Counted from the stretch's first letter, positions 41,046 through 55,955 are shown. The stretch: 64,000 bases of DNA from Vibrio sp. YMD68 (GCF_029958905.1 NZ_CP124614.1:1-64000), one strand, 5' to 3'. The notes: generated by a model not told the origin, from the letters alone. A program made the numbers and translations.

Positions 41046-42170
41046 TTAATTTTTAGCCAGTTCATGAATAGCGGGGTAAGCACGTTCATTGAGAACCTTA
41101 GCCAGAGAGGCCAAAGTCAGCTTAAGTTCTGTGGCTGTTTGAGCTGAAACATTGATGTGGCCCATTTTTCGACCCGCCCTCTTTTCTTTTCCATACCAAT
41201 GTATATGACAGCCTTCCGTAGAAAGCAGAGCGTCTGGTAGTTTGTCTTCACCCAGTATATTGATCATCGCAGTAGGACGGATAAGCTTAGTTGACCCTAA
41301 AGCCAGACCACAAACAGCGCGTAGGTGGTTTTCAAATTGACAGGTTTCTGCACCTTGCTGAGTCCAGTGTCCGGAGTTGTGCACTCGCGGAGCTATTTCG
41401 TTGACCAGTAGTTGCCCATCAACATCAAAAAACTCTAACGCAAGAACGCCCACATAATCTAGGCGATTGGCAATCGCTGAAAACATCTGCAGTGCTTGGC
41501 TTTGCAGTTGGGGATCATCAATAGCTGTTGATAAGCTGAGTACGCCATTGGTGTGAACGTTTTCCGCTAATGGGTAAACGGCAATGCTGCCATCTTTTGC
41601 TCTTGCTCCCACAAGAGAGACTTCTCGATTAAACGGAATGAAGGCTTCTGCCACAATCGATTGAGAAGGAGAAGAGGCGATACATTCAGCCATTTCAGAC
41701 CAGATGGCATCAACGTCTTTTAGCGATTTAAGACGCCATTGACCTTTTCCATCATACCCGCCTAACGCACTCTTCAACACCATTGGAAGCTTCACAGACT
41801 CAATAGCGGCATCAAAATCTTCACGGGTATTCACGATGTAATAGTCAGCATTTCTCACTTGGGCTTGATCAAGCAGCGCTTTTTCTATTCGTCGGTCACC
41901 ACCCGCCTTGATTGCTTCTGTCCTGGGAAGGAACTTTCCACTTTGTTCACAGATATCGAGCACATCATGTGGAATGTGCTCAAATTCAGCCGTGATCACA
42001 TCGGCTTGTGCAATGGCATTTTCTAATCCTTGACCCATTACCGCCAGGGTCAAAGGGTGAACAATAGTTGCACTGTTCACGTCAAAGGCAGATATCTCAA
42101 TATTAAGTGGTGCGCCAGCCAGTGACATCATTCGAGCAAGTTGACCTGCACCTAATACCAATACGTGCAT
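41046..42170 (-). CDS. purK: N5-carboxyaminoimidazole ribonucleotide synthase
   Basis: An ATP-grasp enzyme that carboxylates AIR to N5-CAIR with bicarbonate in purine synthesis. The 374-residue product has the N-terminal [17 protein letters not shown], the ATP-grasp loop [13 protein letters not shown] and the [16 protein letters not shown] block. It starts 3 nt after purE, so the two are coupled. Confidence 0.96.
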   Translation of the reverse strand: MHVLVLGAGQLARMMSLAGAPLNIEISAFDVNSATIVHPLTLAVMGQGLENAIAQADVITAEFEHIPHDVLDICEQSGKFLPRTEAIKAGGDRRIEKALLDQAQVRNADYYIVNTREDFDAAIESVKLPMVLKSALGGYDGKGQWRLKSLKDVDAIWSEMAECIASSPSQSIVAEAFIPFNREVSLVGARAKDGSIAVYPLAENVHTNGVLSLSTAIDDPQLQSQALQMFSAIANRLDYVGVLALEFFDVDGQLLVNEIAPRVHNSGHWTQQGAETCQFENHLRAVCGLALGSTKLIRPTAMINILGEDKLPDALLSTEGCHIHWYGKEKRAGRKMGHINVSAQTATELKLTLASLAKVLNERAYPAIHELAKN

Positions 42171-42173
42171 GGT

Positions 42174-42659
42174 TTAGTCCTCAGCAGGATTCGGGTTGGC
42201 AAGGACGGTGTCGGTTTGTTCTGTTCGGAACGCTTCAACTTTAGCCATGACTGTCTCATCGTGTGTGCCGATGATTTGTGCAGCTAGAATTCCAGCATTG
42301 GCCGCACCGGCTTCACCGATAGCCAAAGTACCCACGGCGATCCCTTTAGGCATTTGTACAATGGATAACAATGAATCCATCCCTTTAAGAGCGCGAGATT
42401 GTACTGGAACCCCTAATACCGGAACACTGGTAAAGGCCGCAGCCATTCCTGGTAAGTGAGCAGCCCCGCCCGCTCCTGCGATGATGACTTTAATGCCACG
42501 CTCTTTTGCAGTAGTTGCGTAATCCGCGAGTAGCTGAGGAGTTCTGTGTGCAGAAACGACCTTGGTTTCGTAAGGGACACCAAATTGGTCTAGCATCTCT
42601 GCTGCTAGTTTCATGGTTGGCCAATCTGATTTAGAACCCATAATAATGCCGACTTTCAT
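42174..42659 (-). CDS. purE: N5-CAIR mutase PurE
   Basis: PurE converts N5-CAIR, made by PurK, to CAIR. The 161-residue product has [21 protein letters not shown] and [12 protein letters not shown]. The ATG at 42659 has the SD AAGGAG at 6 nt; a TTG five codons upstream in frame lies within that RBS and is rejected. A PurR operator and a clear sigma-70 promoter lie upstream. Confidence 0.96.
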   Translation of the reverse strand: MKVGIIMGSKSDWPTMKLAAEMLDQFGVPYETKVVSAHRTPQLLADYATTAKERGIKVIIAGAGGAAHLPGMAAAFTSVPVLGVPVQSRALKGMDSLLSIVQMPKGIAVGTLAIGEAGAANAGILAAQIIGTHDETVMAKVEAFRTEQTDTVLANPNPAED

Positions 42660-42709
42660 CTCAAACTCCTTCAAGCTTCAATAATTAGGTGAGTGGATAT
42701 TTTGGGCGC

Positions 42710-42747
42710 ATTATACGGGTAAAACCTCATCAAGCAAACGTTTGCGT
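42710..42747 (-). promoter_or_regulatory. purEK promoter with PurR operator
   Basis: GCAAACGTTTGC sits inside 42732-42747, a PurR box that differs from ACGCAAACGTTTGCGT at one position. On the minus strand TTTGCT (-35, inside the box) and TATAAT (-10, 42715-42710) are separated by 17 nt. PurR with hypoxanthine or guanine should block polymerase directly. Confidence 0.88.
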
Positions 42748-44025
<1,278 letters not shown>

Positions 44026-44149
44026 TCGGTCGCTTTCTATAGGCTTTCTTCTATATGTAGTTTCTTCTGCCTAGAGTTAGTGATAGGGTCATATTTTAAG
44101 GCACATGTCTTTTAGTATGACTCTTTTAAATTTCTGATAGGTTAAGGAT

Positions 44150-44983
44150 ATGACTCAGCAAATAGATCGTTACGTGGTTTTCGGCAATCCCATTAAACAA
44201 AGTAAATCTCCCTTCATCCATACTCTATTTGCGCGCCAAACCAACCAGCCTCTTACTTATGTGTCTGCTTGTCCACCCAAAGATGGATTCAAACAAGCGG
44301 CAACGCTCTTTTTTTCAGAAGGTGGCAAGGGCTGTAATATTACGGCGCCTTTTAAAGAAGATGCTTATCAATTCGCTGACCGTTTAACCGAGCGAGCACA
44401 GTTAGCAGGTGCCGTGAATACACTAAAGAAATTAGATGATGGAGAGATCATTGGTGACAATACCGATGGTGAAGGGCTCGTCCAGGACCTCCTTCAATAC
44501 CAAGTGCCTTTGAAAGGTGCTCGTATTCTACTGATTGGCGCCGGTGGGGCTGCAAGAGGTGTCATCAAGCCGCTTTTGGATCAAAACCCAGCTGAAATCA
44601 TTATTGCCAATCGAACCCATGCAAAAGCTCAACAGCTTGCAGAGATGTTTGAACCTTATGGAAATATTAAAGCGATCAACATTGGGGAGGTGGATGAATC
44701 TTTCGACGTCATCATCAATTCTTCTTCATCGGGCTTAACTGGCGACTTGCCAGCAATATCTCCAGCAATATTTTCTCCTTACAGCGTTGTTTATGACATG
44801 GTGTATGGCTCAGGAAAAACGAAATTTAACCAATGGGCGACAGAGCACTTAGTGTCAGCCACCTATGACGGTTTAGGAATGCTCGTCGGCCAAGCCGCAG
44901 AAAGTTTTATGCTATGGAGAGGATTGAGGCCTGGCTCGAGACAAATCCTAAGAGAGTTACGTAAAAACTTGGAAGGTCTTTAA
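44150..44983 (+). CDS. aroE: Shikimate dehydrogenase (NADP+)
   Basis: AroE reduces 3-dehydroshikimate to shikimate in aromatic synthesis. The 277-residue product has [17 protein letters not shown] (substrate Ser), [13 protein letters not shown] (catalytic Lys) and NADP-binding [11 protein letters not shown] near residue 126. The DUF1488 gene starts at its last base, so the pair is coupled. Confidence 0.96.
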   Translation: MTQQIDRYVVFGNPIKQSKSPFIHTLFARQTNQPLTYVSACPPKDGFKQAATLFFSEGGKGCNITAPFKEDAYQFADRLTERAQLAGAVNTLKKLDDGEIIGDNTDGEGLVQDLLQYQVPLKGARILLIGAGGAARGVIKPLLDQNPAEIIIANRTHAKAQQLAEMFEPYGNIKAINIGEVDESFDVIINSSSSGLTGDLPAISPAIFSPYSVVYDMVYGSGKTKFNQWATEHLVSATYDGLGMLVGQAAESFMLWRGLRPGSRQILRELRKNLEGL

Positions 44984-45243
44984 TGAATCAGTCTATTTTA
45001 TTTCCAGACATGCAGAATTGGGATGAGAATTTAGAGAGGGTGAGCTTCCCTGCTCAACAAGCCGGTGCATTAATTGAATGCTATATATCGATGGAGCAAC
45101 TAGAAAAATTATCGGCTCAAGAAGTTAAGTCACCACAACAAGCGCTTGATGTGTTTAATCAGTACCGTTTTGATATTGAAGAAATAGCAGAAGAAAAAAT
45201 AGAGCAAGAAGAATGGACCTCTTCTGGCTCTATTGATGTGTAG
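44983..45243 (+). CDS. DUF1488 protein (YrdB-like)
   Basis: An 86-residue acidic protein of unknown function. It has the DUF1488 features FPDMQNWDENLERVSFPAQQAGALIECYIS and a C-terminal acidic tail. Its start overlaps the aroE stop by one base. The E. coli homologue yrdB is also between aroE and yrdA. Confidence 0.88.
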   Translation: MNQSILFPDMQNWDENLERVSFPAQQAGALIECYISMEQLEKLSAQEVKSPQQALDVFNQYRFDIEEIAEEKIEQEEWTSSGSIDV

Positions 45244-45267
45244 GTCTAACTCAGGCAAAGACGGAGC

Positions 45268-45819
45268 TTAGAGTGGAATAGAAGTGACTTCATTAATATA
45301 GTCGTTTTTGTTCTGAACATAGTTATCTGACGATTTTTGCAAGAACGCACGCTCTTTATCCGTTAAAGGGCGTGCTTGTTTTACTGGGCTACCCACATAA
45401 AGATAGCCACTCTCTAATACTTTATTCGGTGGAACAAGGCTGCCTGCACCAATCATCACTTCATCTTGAATAACCACGCCGTCTAATACGATTGCACCCA
45501 TACCAACGAGAACTCGATCGTGGATAGTACATCCGTGAAGCATGACCTTATGACCAATCGTCACGTCATTACCAATAATCAGAGGGTAGCCACTTGGGTT
45601 TTCCGCATTCTTATGGGTAACATGAAGAACGCTACCATCTTGTACATTGCTACGTTGGCCAATGTGAATATGGTTTACATCCCCTCGAGCAGCAACAAGC
45701 GGCCAAATACTCGAATCGTCACCAATTTTTATATCACCGACTAAAACAGAACTGCTATCTATATAGACACGATCACCAATTTGCGGGCTGATACCTTTAT
45801 AACTACGAATAGAATTCAT
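45268..45819 (-). CDS. yrdA: Gamma-carbonic anhydrase-like protein YrdA
   Basis: A hexapeptide-repeat left-handed beta-helix trimer of the gamma-carbonic anhydrase superfamily. The 183-residue product shows the repeat pattern through VLVGDIKIGDDSSIWPLVAARGDVNHIHIG, NVQDGSVLHVTH and GHKVMLHGCTIHDRVLVGMGAIVLDGVVI, with the metal-binding histidines in HVTH, GHKVMLHG and neighbouring turns. The enzymatic role of YrdA is not settled. It converges with the DUF1488 gene. Confidence 0.92.
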   Translation of the reverse strand: MNSIRSYKGISPQIGDRVYIDSSSVLVGDIKIGDDSSIWPLVAARGDVNHIHIGQRSNVQDGSVLHVTHKNAENPSGYPLIIGNDVTIGHKVMLHGCTIHDRVLVGMGAIVLDGVVIQDEVMIGAGSLVPPNKVLESGYLYVGSPVKQARPLTDKERAFLQKSSDNYVQNKNDYINEVTSIPL

Positions 45820-45940
45820 ATTGTTCTCCTTATTGATGATGATTAAACGGTAAATTTGGTTGAAATAGTAGCAAAAATCGGCCTCTTTGATTGAAAACTA
45901 ATCGAGTGAATAAAAAAAGCAAAAAAACCGAAAAAAGCAC

Positions 45941-45968
45941 TTGCCAACGTGACGGCGATCTCTATAAT
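45941..45968 (+). promoter_or_regulatory. rrn promoter P1
   Basis: TTGCCA (45941-45946) and TATAAT (45963-45968) have 16-nt spacing. A-rich UP-like tracts lie upstream (from about 45910). The discriminator GCCCCC is GC-rich, as expected for a stringently controlled rRNA promoter. Confidence 0.88.
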
Positions 45969-46074
45969 GCCCCCTCGCTGACACGGGAAAGCATCACAAC
46001 TTCGGTTTTGATAGTCGAGTTAGCAAGGTCAAATAGCTTAAGCCAAGTGCTTAAAAAAGTTTTGAAAAAAGTGG

Positions 46075-46102
46075 TTGACACTAAAACTTAAATCGCTAGA
46101 AT
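46075..46102 (+). promoter_or_regulatory. rrn promoter P2
   Basis: TTGACA (46075-46080) and TAGAAT (46097-46102) have 16-nt spacing. An A/T-rich UP-like tract lies directly upstream. Confidence 0.85.
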
Positions 46103-46138
46103 GACCGTCCGCTTAGAGAAGAACACTTCGACAAGCAA

Positions 46139-46154
46139 CGCTCTTTAACAATTT
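46139..46154 (+). promoter_or_regulatory. boxA antitermination site, 16S leader
   Basis: CGCTCTTTAACAATTT matches the rrn boxA that binds NusB/S10. The same element recurs at 48544 before 23S. Confidence 0.88.
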
Positions 46155-46294
46155 AAACCTATCAATCTGTGTGGGCACTCGTTGATGATAATCCAATATG
46201 TTTTTACCTAGGTAAAAACAGTTTCTTCGGAAACAACTTTGGTTTCAATGAACTGAGTGACCAATTCAATTTGGTACAGCCTTGAGCTGTTTGA

Positions 46295-46314
46295 TTTCAC
46301 TTTTTAAAGTGAAA
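46295..46314 (+). repeat. Spacer palindrome copy 1 (rrn leader)
   Basis: TTTCACTTT-tt-AAAGTGAAA, one of four near-identical hairpins in this operon. It lies about 145 nt before 16S. Confidence 0.8.
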
Positions 46315-46457
46315 ACCAAAAAGAGCACAGTCAATTCATTATCTTTCTGTTGGAAAGATAATAGCTTTAGAATTACAGGTTTATCTTCGGATAAATCCTA
46401 GTTTTGAAGTCAGTATTCGTTGAGCCGAGCCCTATTTATTTAGGGAATCAAAATCTT

Positions 46458-48004
<1,547 letters not shown>

Positions 48005-48095
48005 TACGATGATTTTCACGATGAGTACCCACACAGATTGATGGTTTAAAATGTAAAGAGAAAGAAATATCTCCCAAGATATTTCAACAGTTTGT

Positions 48096-48116
48096 TTTCA
48101 CTTTTAAGAAGTGAAA
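48096..48116 (+). repeat. Spacer palindrome copy 2 (16S-tRNA spacer)
   Basis: TTTCACTT-ttaag-AAGTGAAA follows another hairpin, GAAATATCT/AGATATTTC (about 48064-48084). It lies just before tRNA-Glu. Confidence 0.75.
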
Positions 48117-48127
48117 GTAAATCTAGT

Positions 48128-48203
48128 GTCCCGTTCGTCTAGAGGCCTAGGACACCGCCCTTTCACGGCGGTAACAGGGGTTCGACTCCCCTACGGGATA
48201 CCA
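48128..48203 (+). tRNA. tRNA-Glu(TTC)
   Basis: 76 nt with encoded CCA. Acceptor GTCCCGT/ACGGGAT, anticodon loop CCTTTCACG with TTC, and T arm GGGGTTCGACTCCCC. First tRNA of the 16S-23S spacer. Confidence 0.97.
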
Positions 48204-48205
48204 TT

Positions 48206-48281
48206 GGGTCGTTAGCTCAGTTGGTAGAGCAGTTGACTTTTAATCAATTGGTCGCAGGTTCGAATCCTGCACGACCCACCA
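48206..48281 (+). tRNA. tRNA-Lys(TTT)
   Basis: 76 nt with encoded CCA. Acceptor GGGTCGT/ACGACCC, anticodon TTT in GACTTTTAATC, T arm CAGGTTCGAATCCTG. It starts 2 nt after tRNA-Glu. Confidence 0.97.
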
Positions 48282-48312
48282 TTCTTCTCCACAGGAAGAT
48301 GGCTTTTTATTG

Positions 48313-48331
48313 TCACTTTTTTAAAAAGTGA
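48313..48331 (+). repeat. Spacer palindrome copy 3 (between tRNA-Lys and tRNA-Val)
   Basis: TCACTTTTT-t-AAAAAGTGA, in the same context of T/A-rich flanks as the other copies. Confidence 0.78.
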
Positions 48332-48352
48332 AAATAGAAAGAAACTTAATGT

Positions 48353-48428
48353 GGGCGATTAGCTCAGTTGGGAGAGCACCTGCCTTACAAGCAGGGGGTC
48401 ACTGGTTCGAGCCCGGTATCGCCCACCA
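48353..48428 (+). tRNA. tRNA-Val(TAC)
   Basis: 76 nt with encoded CCA. Acceptor GGGCGAT/ATCGCCC, anticodon TAC in GCCTTACAAGC, T arm CTGGTTCGAGCCCGG. Third tRNA of the spacer. Confidence 0.97.
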
Positions 48429-48787
48429 CTCTCTAAAGACTTTTGGATGTTGACTTCCAAACCAATTCAGTAAAACGAATATGGTTCGGATTCTTGTCGA
48501 CGAAAGTCATTAGAAAGTGCTTTAACTTGAAAAAGTAAACACTCGCTCTTTAACAATTTGGAAAGCTGACGAACAACGACTGTGATTGGTTGTTGTTCAA
48601 ATAAAAGTTCTCAAATCCTATTCTCTTTTAGAGACTAGGTACCAACACACATTCAAGTGTTCTTGGAAACAACCATGACTCGTCATGATTGTTTATATTT
48701 GAGTCCGGCAAAATCGAACGTCTCTCACTCATAAAATAGAGAGACAACTTGGTTGTTTGCCATACATAAGACCTCTTGGGGTTGTAT
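48429..48787 (+). other. Spacer between tRNA-Val and 23S
   Basis: No gene. It contains a second boxA at 48544. The strand arms that pair around 23S for RNase III processing are expected near its end, where GGTTGTTTGCCATACATAAG precedes 23S and CATACAAC follows it. Confidence 0.75.
48544..48559 (+). promoter_or_regulatory. boxA antitermination site before 23S
   Basis: CGCTCTTTAACAATTT repeats the leader boxA at 46139 over 16 nt, as in other rRNA operons that reload antitermination factors in the spacer. Confidence 0.88.
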
Positions 48788-51676
<2,889 letters not shown>

Positions 51677-51761
51677 ACAACACCCAAGGGGTTTTGTGGA
51701 CTCAAATAGAACATTGAATGTGTGATTGAACTTTTATAATCAGTTTTCCGAATTAAGAATT

Positions 51762-51881
51762 TGCTTGGCGACCATAGCGTTGCGGACCCACCTGATCCCA
51801 TGCCGAACTCAGAAGTGAAACGCAGTAGCGCCGATGGTAGTGTGGGGCTTCCCCATGTGAGAGTAGGACATCGCCAGGCTT
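51762..51881 (+). rRNA. 5S ribosomal RNA
   Basis: 120 nt. It starts TGCTTGGCGACCATAGCG and ends CATCGCCAGGCT. The terminal stem TTGGCG/CGCCAG and the GAACTCAGAAGTGAAACGC core are standard. Confidence 0.97.
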
Positions 51882-51891
51882 TAATTTTATT

Positions 51892-51910
51892 TTCACTTTT
51901 TAAAAGTGAA
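51892..51910 (+). repeat. Spacer palindrome copy 4 (5S-tRNA-Ser spacer)
   Basis: TTCACTTTT-t-AAAAGTGAA lies 11 nt after 5S, a position where a processing endonuclease would act. Confidence 0.78.
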
Positions 51911-51985
51911 GACAAAAAGGTACCGTTATTTGCTCACGCAAATAACAAACATCATCAGTGTACTAATCTGACGATGAAGATTTAC

Positions 51986-52076
51986 GGAGAGATGGCTGAG
52001 TGGTCGAAAGCACCGGTCTTGAAAACCGGCAAGGGTTTGTAGCCCTTCTAGGGTTCAAATCCCTATCTCTCCGCCA
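51986..52076 (+). tRNA. tRNA-Ser(TGA)
   Basis: A 91-nt class II tRNA with encoded GCCA. Acceptor GGAGAGA/TCTCTCC, anticodon TGA in GTCTTGAAAAC, a long variable arm and T arm AGGGTTCAAATCCCT. It is distal in the rRNA operon, after 5S. Confidence 0.97.
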
Positions 52077-52081
52077 CATTG

Positions 52082-52112
52082 AGAAGCCCAAGTCGAAAGA
52101 CTTGGGCTTTTT
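52082..52112 (+). terminator. Terminator of the rRNA operon
   Basis: AAGCCCAAGTC-gaaa-GACTTGGGCTTTTTT is a perfect G+C-rich stem with a tetraloop and T run, 6 nt after tRNA-Ser. Confidence 0.93.
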
Positions 52113-52521
52113 TACGTTTAAAGTAATGCCAATTCAACTAATCCCAACCCCATTAATTACGTGATCTAATAAAGGCTCTTAAAGGCGTCTTCGTGAAGCA
52201 CGATTTTCAGAGTCTTATTCATTCCACACCTCATGCTTAACTTGGAGTGGCTCATCTTGCGTTTTTGGTATAAATCTACCTTTTTAAAACGTTGTCTCCC
52301 TAAATAATGACTTCATCTTGGTATGAAGTACAAAGGCCAGTTTTTAATAGATTGTTCCTATCTCAAGTTTAGACCTAATAGATAAAGACACTGACAACGT
52401 GATACCTGACCAGTATTGAATGTTAATTGCAGCGATCAAGTTATGAGGGTTAGTTTTTGGATATATTGATAAATATGTATGATAATTAAGCCATACATAT
52501 TTATTATTCAATAGTGCGCTA
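52113..52521. other. Upstream region of the GAF-GGDEF gene
   Basis: About 400 nt with no gene. It contains an ACTTCAT-cttggt-ATGAAGT hairpin (about 52309-52328) and a 13-bp perfect inverted repeat just before the next start codon. I looked for a cyclic-di-GMP (GEMM) riboswitch and did not see one. Confidence 0.5.
52469..52504. repeat. 13-bp perfect inverted repeat before the GGDEF gene
   Basis: ATAAATATGTATG (52469-52481) and CATACATATTTAT (52492-52504) are separated by 10 nt. The second arm ends 17 nt before the ATG at 52522. It may be an operator or an mRNA hairpin near the RBS. Confidence 0.75.
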
Positions 52522-54654
52522 ATGACAGAACCCTCTATTTTACATACTACTGCTTTGTATCATGCTGCGGTGTCGTTATTAGAACTTAGCAAGCAGGATA
52601 AGAGCATCAATGAGCTGGCATGCAGTTTATCAGTTCTTTTAAAGCAAACTTTGCCTGTTGAGGGCGTACAGATTTGTGATTTATCGAATAATAAATTGAA
52701 TTTTTCTTATGATGGTGAAACCTTAACCAAGGATCTGCTGGGTGAACAACTCGATTCATTCTTCTATTTAGTCTCTTCAATTAACGAGAAAAAAGGCATG
52801 TTAACCGTGCCTTTAAGTATGCTAAGTAAAGAGAGGATGTTGAGCCAAAAAAATAAACGTTCTTACGACATTTGTACGTTAAGTTCCGACAATCAAGGGC
52901 ATTTCGCACTGGTTGTTGTTTATCATCCCGAAAGTGAGTGGCGAAAAGAGCCACAAGATTTACCAATGTTTGCGTTGATACTGCAAAATATCTGGCAGCA
53001 ACGACTATCAGAGATGTCGTCACAAAATCATCGGAATCTGATTGATACACAGTACAACATCATACTCAATCAGCTTCAGGGTGAAACGAAAAAAAATCAG
53101 GCGATGGAGATTGTAGCTACTGCTCTCGCTGAGCTGGCGGCTTGTCGTGATGAATATCAGTTGTTACAGCAAAGCATTCAAATTTTACATGAACGGTTAG
53201 GAATCGATAGAGCCGGTGCGTTTGTTATTGATATAAAAGAAAACGAATATCGTGGTGTGTACGGTATCGACCCGGATGGAAAATATCGCGATGAAAGCCA
53301 AGATGTGTATAAATTTTCACATTTATCCCCCCCCTTTTGTACGGTACTGACTGATCCGGAAAAGGTGCTCCATGTAGAAAATGATGTAACGCTATATTAT
53401 ATCGATCAACCTATTGGTATAGGTTGGAACGGTATGGTAGTGCTTCGAAATGAACAAGAAGCATTAGGCTGGTTTGCTATGGACAATCTCTGGAACAAAC
53501 AACCATTCGATGTAAATTTGAATGAAGCGTTTAATATTTTTGGTAAAACCATCGCCCGTTTTCTTGTGGAAATTCGTCATAACTCTCAGATAAGAATGCT
53601 AGGTAAAGCACTGAGCTTTATGTCTCGGGCGGAAAACAGACACGATCTATGTCGTCATGCGGTGCAGTTCGCGGTCGAACAGTTAGATATTGATAGGGTT
53701 GGCATTTTCCTCCCTATTGATGGCGATATCAGTCAGATACAAGGTACTTTTGGCGTTGATGCCGAAGGCAAAATTCGAGACGAATCGCATATTATTTTAG
53801 CTATGCCGGAAAGCGAACTCAATCTACTGGCACAAGAGACACCAAACCAGCTATTTGTGCTTGATGACACTCCTTTATATTACGATAGCAAGGTGGTGGG
53901 GAAAGGTTGGAATGCGTGTATTCTAGTGCGTGTTAATGATGTGGACACGGTTTGTGTCTTTGCTGATAACTTATTGCATAAGCGAGTATTAACCAGTCAA
54001 CGGAAACAACTGCTACAGCTGTTTTTTAATAATGTCGGTGAAATGGTGATGCGTATAAGCAGTCAAGAATCGTTGATTGAAGCCAATAATTTATTAGAGA
54101 AACGAATCGCAGAGCGAACTCATGAGCTTGAAATCGCCAATAAAAAATTAAGCAATATTGCACAACAAGATATGTTGACCATGCTTAAAAATCGGCGAGC
54201 TTATGAAGAGGTATTGATCAAACAATGGCAAGCTCAGTGGCAATCTAAAGGTTACTTATCTTTAGCTGTTATGGATTTAGATGGCTTTAAAATGGTGAAT
54301 GATACTTATGGCCATCAGGCCGGCGACGAGCTGCTGCAGTTACTGTCAAAGTACCTACAGATATTTTTTCATCGACCTTCAGAAACAGTTTTTCGGATTG
54401 GCGGTGACGAATTTGCTATCCTACTCATCGATTTTACTCCAGAAGCAGCGTTTGCTCATTTAGATAAATTACGCAAATGTTTTCGTGACATCTTGGAAGA
54501 GCAATATAAATCAGTGACGTTGTCTATTGGTTTAGTGTCTACTATTCCCAATAGTGAAAAAGTTCAAGAAGGTCTTTTTTCACAAGCTGATGAAGCACTC
54601 TATCAAGCTAAAGAGCAAGGTAAGAACTGCTGTATGAGTAAAACAATTAAGTAA
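52522..54654 (+). CDS. GAF-domain diguanylate cyclase
   Basis: A 710-residue cytosolic protein that should make cyclic di-GMP. Two GAF-like domains are visible, about 205-345 and 365-515. They repeat each other: GIDRAGAFVID with GVYGIDPDGKYRDES (about 247-259), then DIDRVGIFLPI with GTFGVDAEGKIRDES (about 407-420); each then has a G-x-GWN segment. A short coiled coil (about 525-550) leads to a GGDEF domain with the intact motif GGDEF at 627-631. The inhibitory I-site is RPSE instead of RxxD. No membrane segment was seen. There is no strong SD before the ATG. Confidence 0.92.
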   Translation: MTEPSILHTTALYHAAVSLLELSKQDKSINELACSLSVLLKQTLPVEGVQICDLSNNKLNFSYDGETLTKDLLGEQLDSFFYLVSSINEKKGMLTVPLSMLSKERMLSQKNKRSYDICTLSSDNQGHFALVVVYHPESEWRKEPQDLPMFALILQNIWQQRLSEMSSQNHRNLIDTQYNIILNQLQGETKKNQAMEIVATALAELAACRDEYQLLQQSIQILHERLGIDRAGAFVIDIKENEYRGVYGIDPDGKYRDESQDVYKFSHLSPPFCTVLTDPEKVLHVENDVTLYYIDQPIGIGWNGMVVLRNEQEALGWFAMDNLWNKQPFDVNLNEAFNIFGKTIARFLVEIRHNSQIRMLGKALSFMSRAENRHDLCRHAVQFAVEQLDIDRVGIFLPIDGDISQIQGTFGVDAEGKIRDESHIILAMPESELNLLAQETPNQLFVLDDTPLYYDSKVVGKGWNACILVRVNDVDTVCVFADNLLHKRVLTSQRKQLLQLFFNNVGEMVMRISSQESLIEANNLLEKRIAERTHELEIANKKLSNIAQQDMLTMLKNRRAYEEVLIKQWQAQWQSKGYLSLAVMDLDGFKMVNDTYGHQAGDELLQLLSKYLQIFFHRPSETVFRIGGDEFAILLIDFTPEAAFAHLDKLRKCFRDILEEQYKSVTLSIGLVSTIPNSEKVQEGLFSQADEALYQAKEQGKNCCMSKTIK

Positions 54655-54762
54655 AAAACGCCCCATATTCCTATTCTAAGTGCCAAAAAAAGCAGAGAAG
54701 AGTGGGGGTAGATGAGTTGCGAGACTGCACTTTTGATAAGGGTTGGTCACCCTACATATATT

Positions 54763-54817
54763 AAAAAGCCTCTGATTCACAGAGCTCTTCGAAAGAGATA
54801 TGAAAAAGAGGCTTTTT
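54763..54817. terminator. Bidirectional terminator between the GGDEF gene and add
   Basis: AAAAAGCCTCT and AGAGGCTTTTT are 11-nt arms around a 33-nt loop that itself can form a CTCTTC-ga-AAGAG stem. T tracts allow termination in both directions. Confidence 0.75.
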
Positions 54818-54849
54818 AGTATTATGCTATTTATTGCTTTAAATCGGCT

Positions 54850-55851
54850 CTAACGCTGATTGACTTTATCTTTCAGCGCTTGTTTTTCTTGTTCAGAGAT
54901 AAATGCCAGATCCAAACCATTAATTTGAGCTTGTTTAATTTGAGCTTGGCTTAGGCCTGCTTGTGGTGCAGCCACTTCGTATTCGTAAGGCAACTCTATA
55001 CCTTCTACAGCCGGATCATCGGTGTTTAGACACGCCAAAACGCCGTGATCTAAGAACTGTTTAATGGGGTGATTTGTTAAAGACTCAACTGTGCTTGTTT
55101 GGAAATTAGAGGTTAAGCATGACTCTATTCCAATACGGTGCTCTACAAGGTAATCCATTAATTTCGGATCATGAATGGCTTTAACGCCGTGTCCAATGCG
55201 AGTTGCTCCAAGCTCTTGAATTGCTTGCCACATGCTTTCTGCGCCTGCTGCTTCTCCCGCATGAACAGTGACATTCAGGCCCGCATCACGAACTTGTTTA
55301 AAATGACTAATGAAGCGATCTCCGGGTTGACCCAGTTCATCTCCAGCTAAGTCGACGGCAACAATATGATCTTTCTGAGTTAAGATCGCATCAAGTTCTT
55401 GCTGGCAGGCATCGATACCAAATGTGCGGCTCATAATACCGATTAGATTGGCTTGAACACCAAAATCACGGACGCCAGCTCTAACACCATCAACCACAGC
55501 TTCAACGACACCCTCGACAGGCAGTTTGTGTTTCATGGCCATGTAGTACGGTGAAAAACGCAGCTCAGCGTAATCAATTTGTGCATTCAGAACATCTTCA
55601 ACATTTTCGTAAGCAACACGACGACAAGCGTCAAGATCGCCCAATACGGCCACTCCCCAGTCTAGTTTTGATAGAAAAGCGACCAGTGATGGCTCAGCTT
55701 CAACGATCTGTACGTGAGGAGTTAGGCTTTCAATATCATAAGCAGGAAGAGAAACGCCAAACTTTTTTCCAAGGTCTAATATGGTCTGAGTACGAATATT
55801 GCCGTCGAGATGACGGTGCAGATCAGTTAAAGGGATGTTCTTTGTAATCAT
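54850..55851 (-). CDS. add: Adenosine deaminase
   Basis: A zinc hydrolase that converts adenosine to inosine. The product from 55851 has 333 residues ([20 protein letters not shown]). Metal and catalytic residues are [16 protein letters not shown] (His, Glu), RIGHGV and [10 protein letters not shown]. Two further in-frame starts lie upstream, one of them in a 9-bp tandem duplication (ATGATTACA repeated) that creates adjacent start codons. I used the start that matches the family N-terminus. It is monocistronic. Confidence 0.95.
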   Translation of the reverse strand: MITKNIPLTDLHRHLDGNIRTQTILDLGKKFGVSLPAYDIESLTPHVQIVEAEPSLVAFLSKLDWGVAVLGDLDACRRVAYENVEDVLNAQIDYAELRFSPYYMAMKHKLPVEGVVEAVVDGVRAGVRDFGVQANLIGIMSRTFGIDACQQELDAILTQKDHIVAVDLAGDELGQPGDRFISHFKQVRDAGLNVTVHAGEAAGAESMWQAIQELGATRIGHGVKAIHDPKLMDYLVEHRIGIESCLTSNFQTSTVESLTNHPIKQFLDHGVLACLNTDDPAVEGIELPYEYEVAAPQAGLSQAQIKQAQINGLDLAFISEQEKQALKDKVNQR

Positions 55852-55955
55852 TGTAATCATTCCAATTGCTATTAGGGGGCTAATGCCAAGTATAAAAACC
55901 AATCACTATACTGTCAGTAGTAAAAGTGGGGAAAAGTTATTGAATCCCCTATTTG

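Larger units (their letters stand above)
45820..46457 (+). other. rRNA operon promoter and leader region
   Basis: This 638-nt stretch holds no gene. It contains two tandem promoters, an A-rich UP-like tract, a boxA antiterminator and one copy of the TTTCACTTT/AAAGTGAAA palindrome. It ends at the processed 16S 5' end. Confidence 0.85.

Noticed and set aside
45891..46091. A 66-codon frame across the rRNA operon promoters
   Set aside because: It overlaps P1 and P2; the Lys/Ser-rich start is the translated UP-element A tract.
52113..52521. Possible cyclic-di-GMP riboswitch ahead of the GGDEF gene
   Set aside because: The GEMM core motifs are absent; only simple inverted repeats were found.
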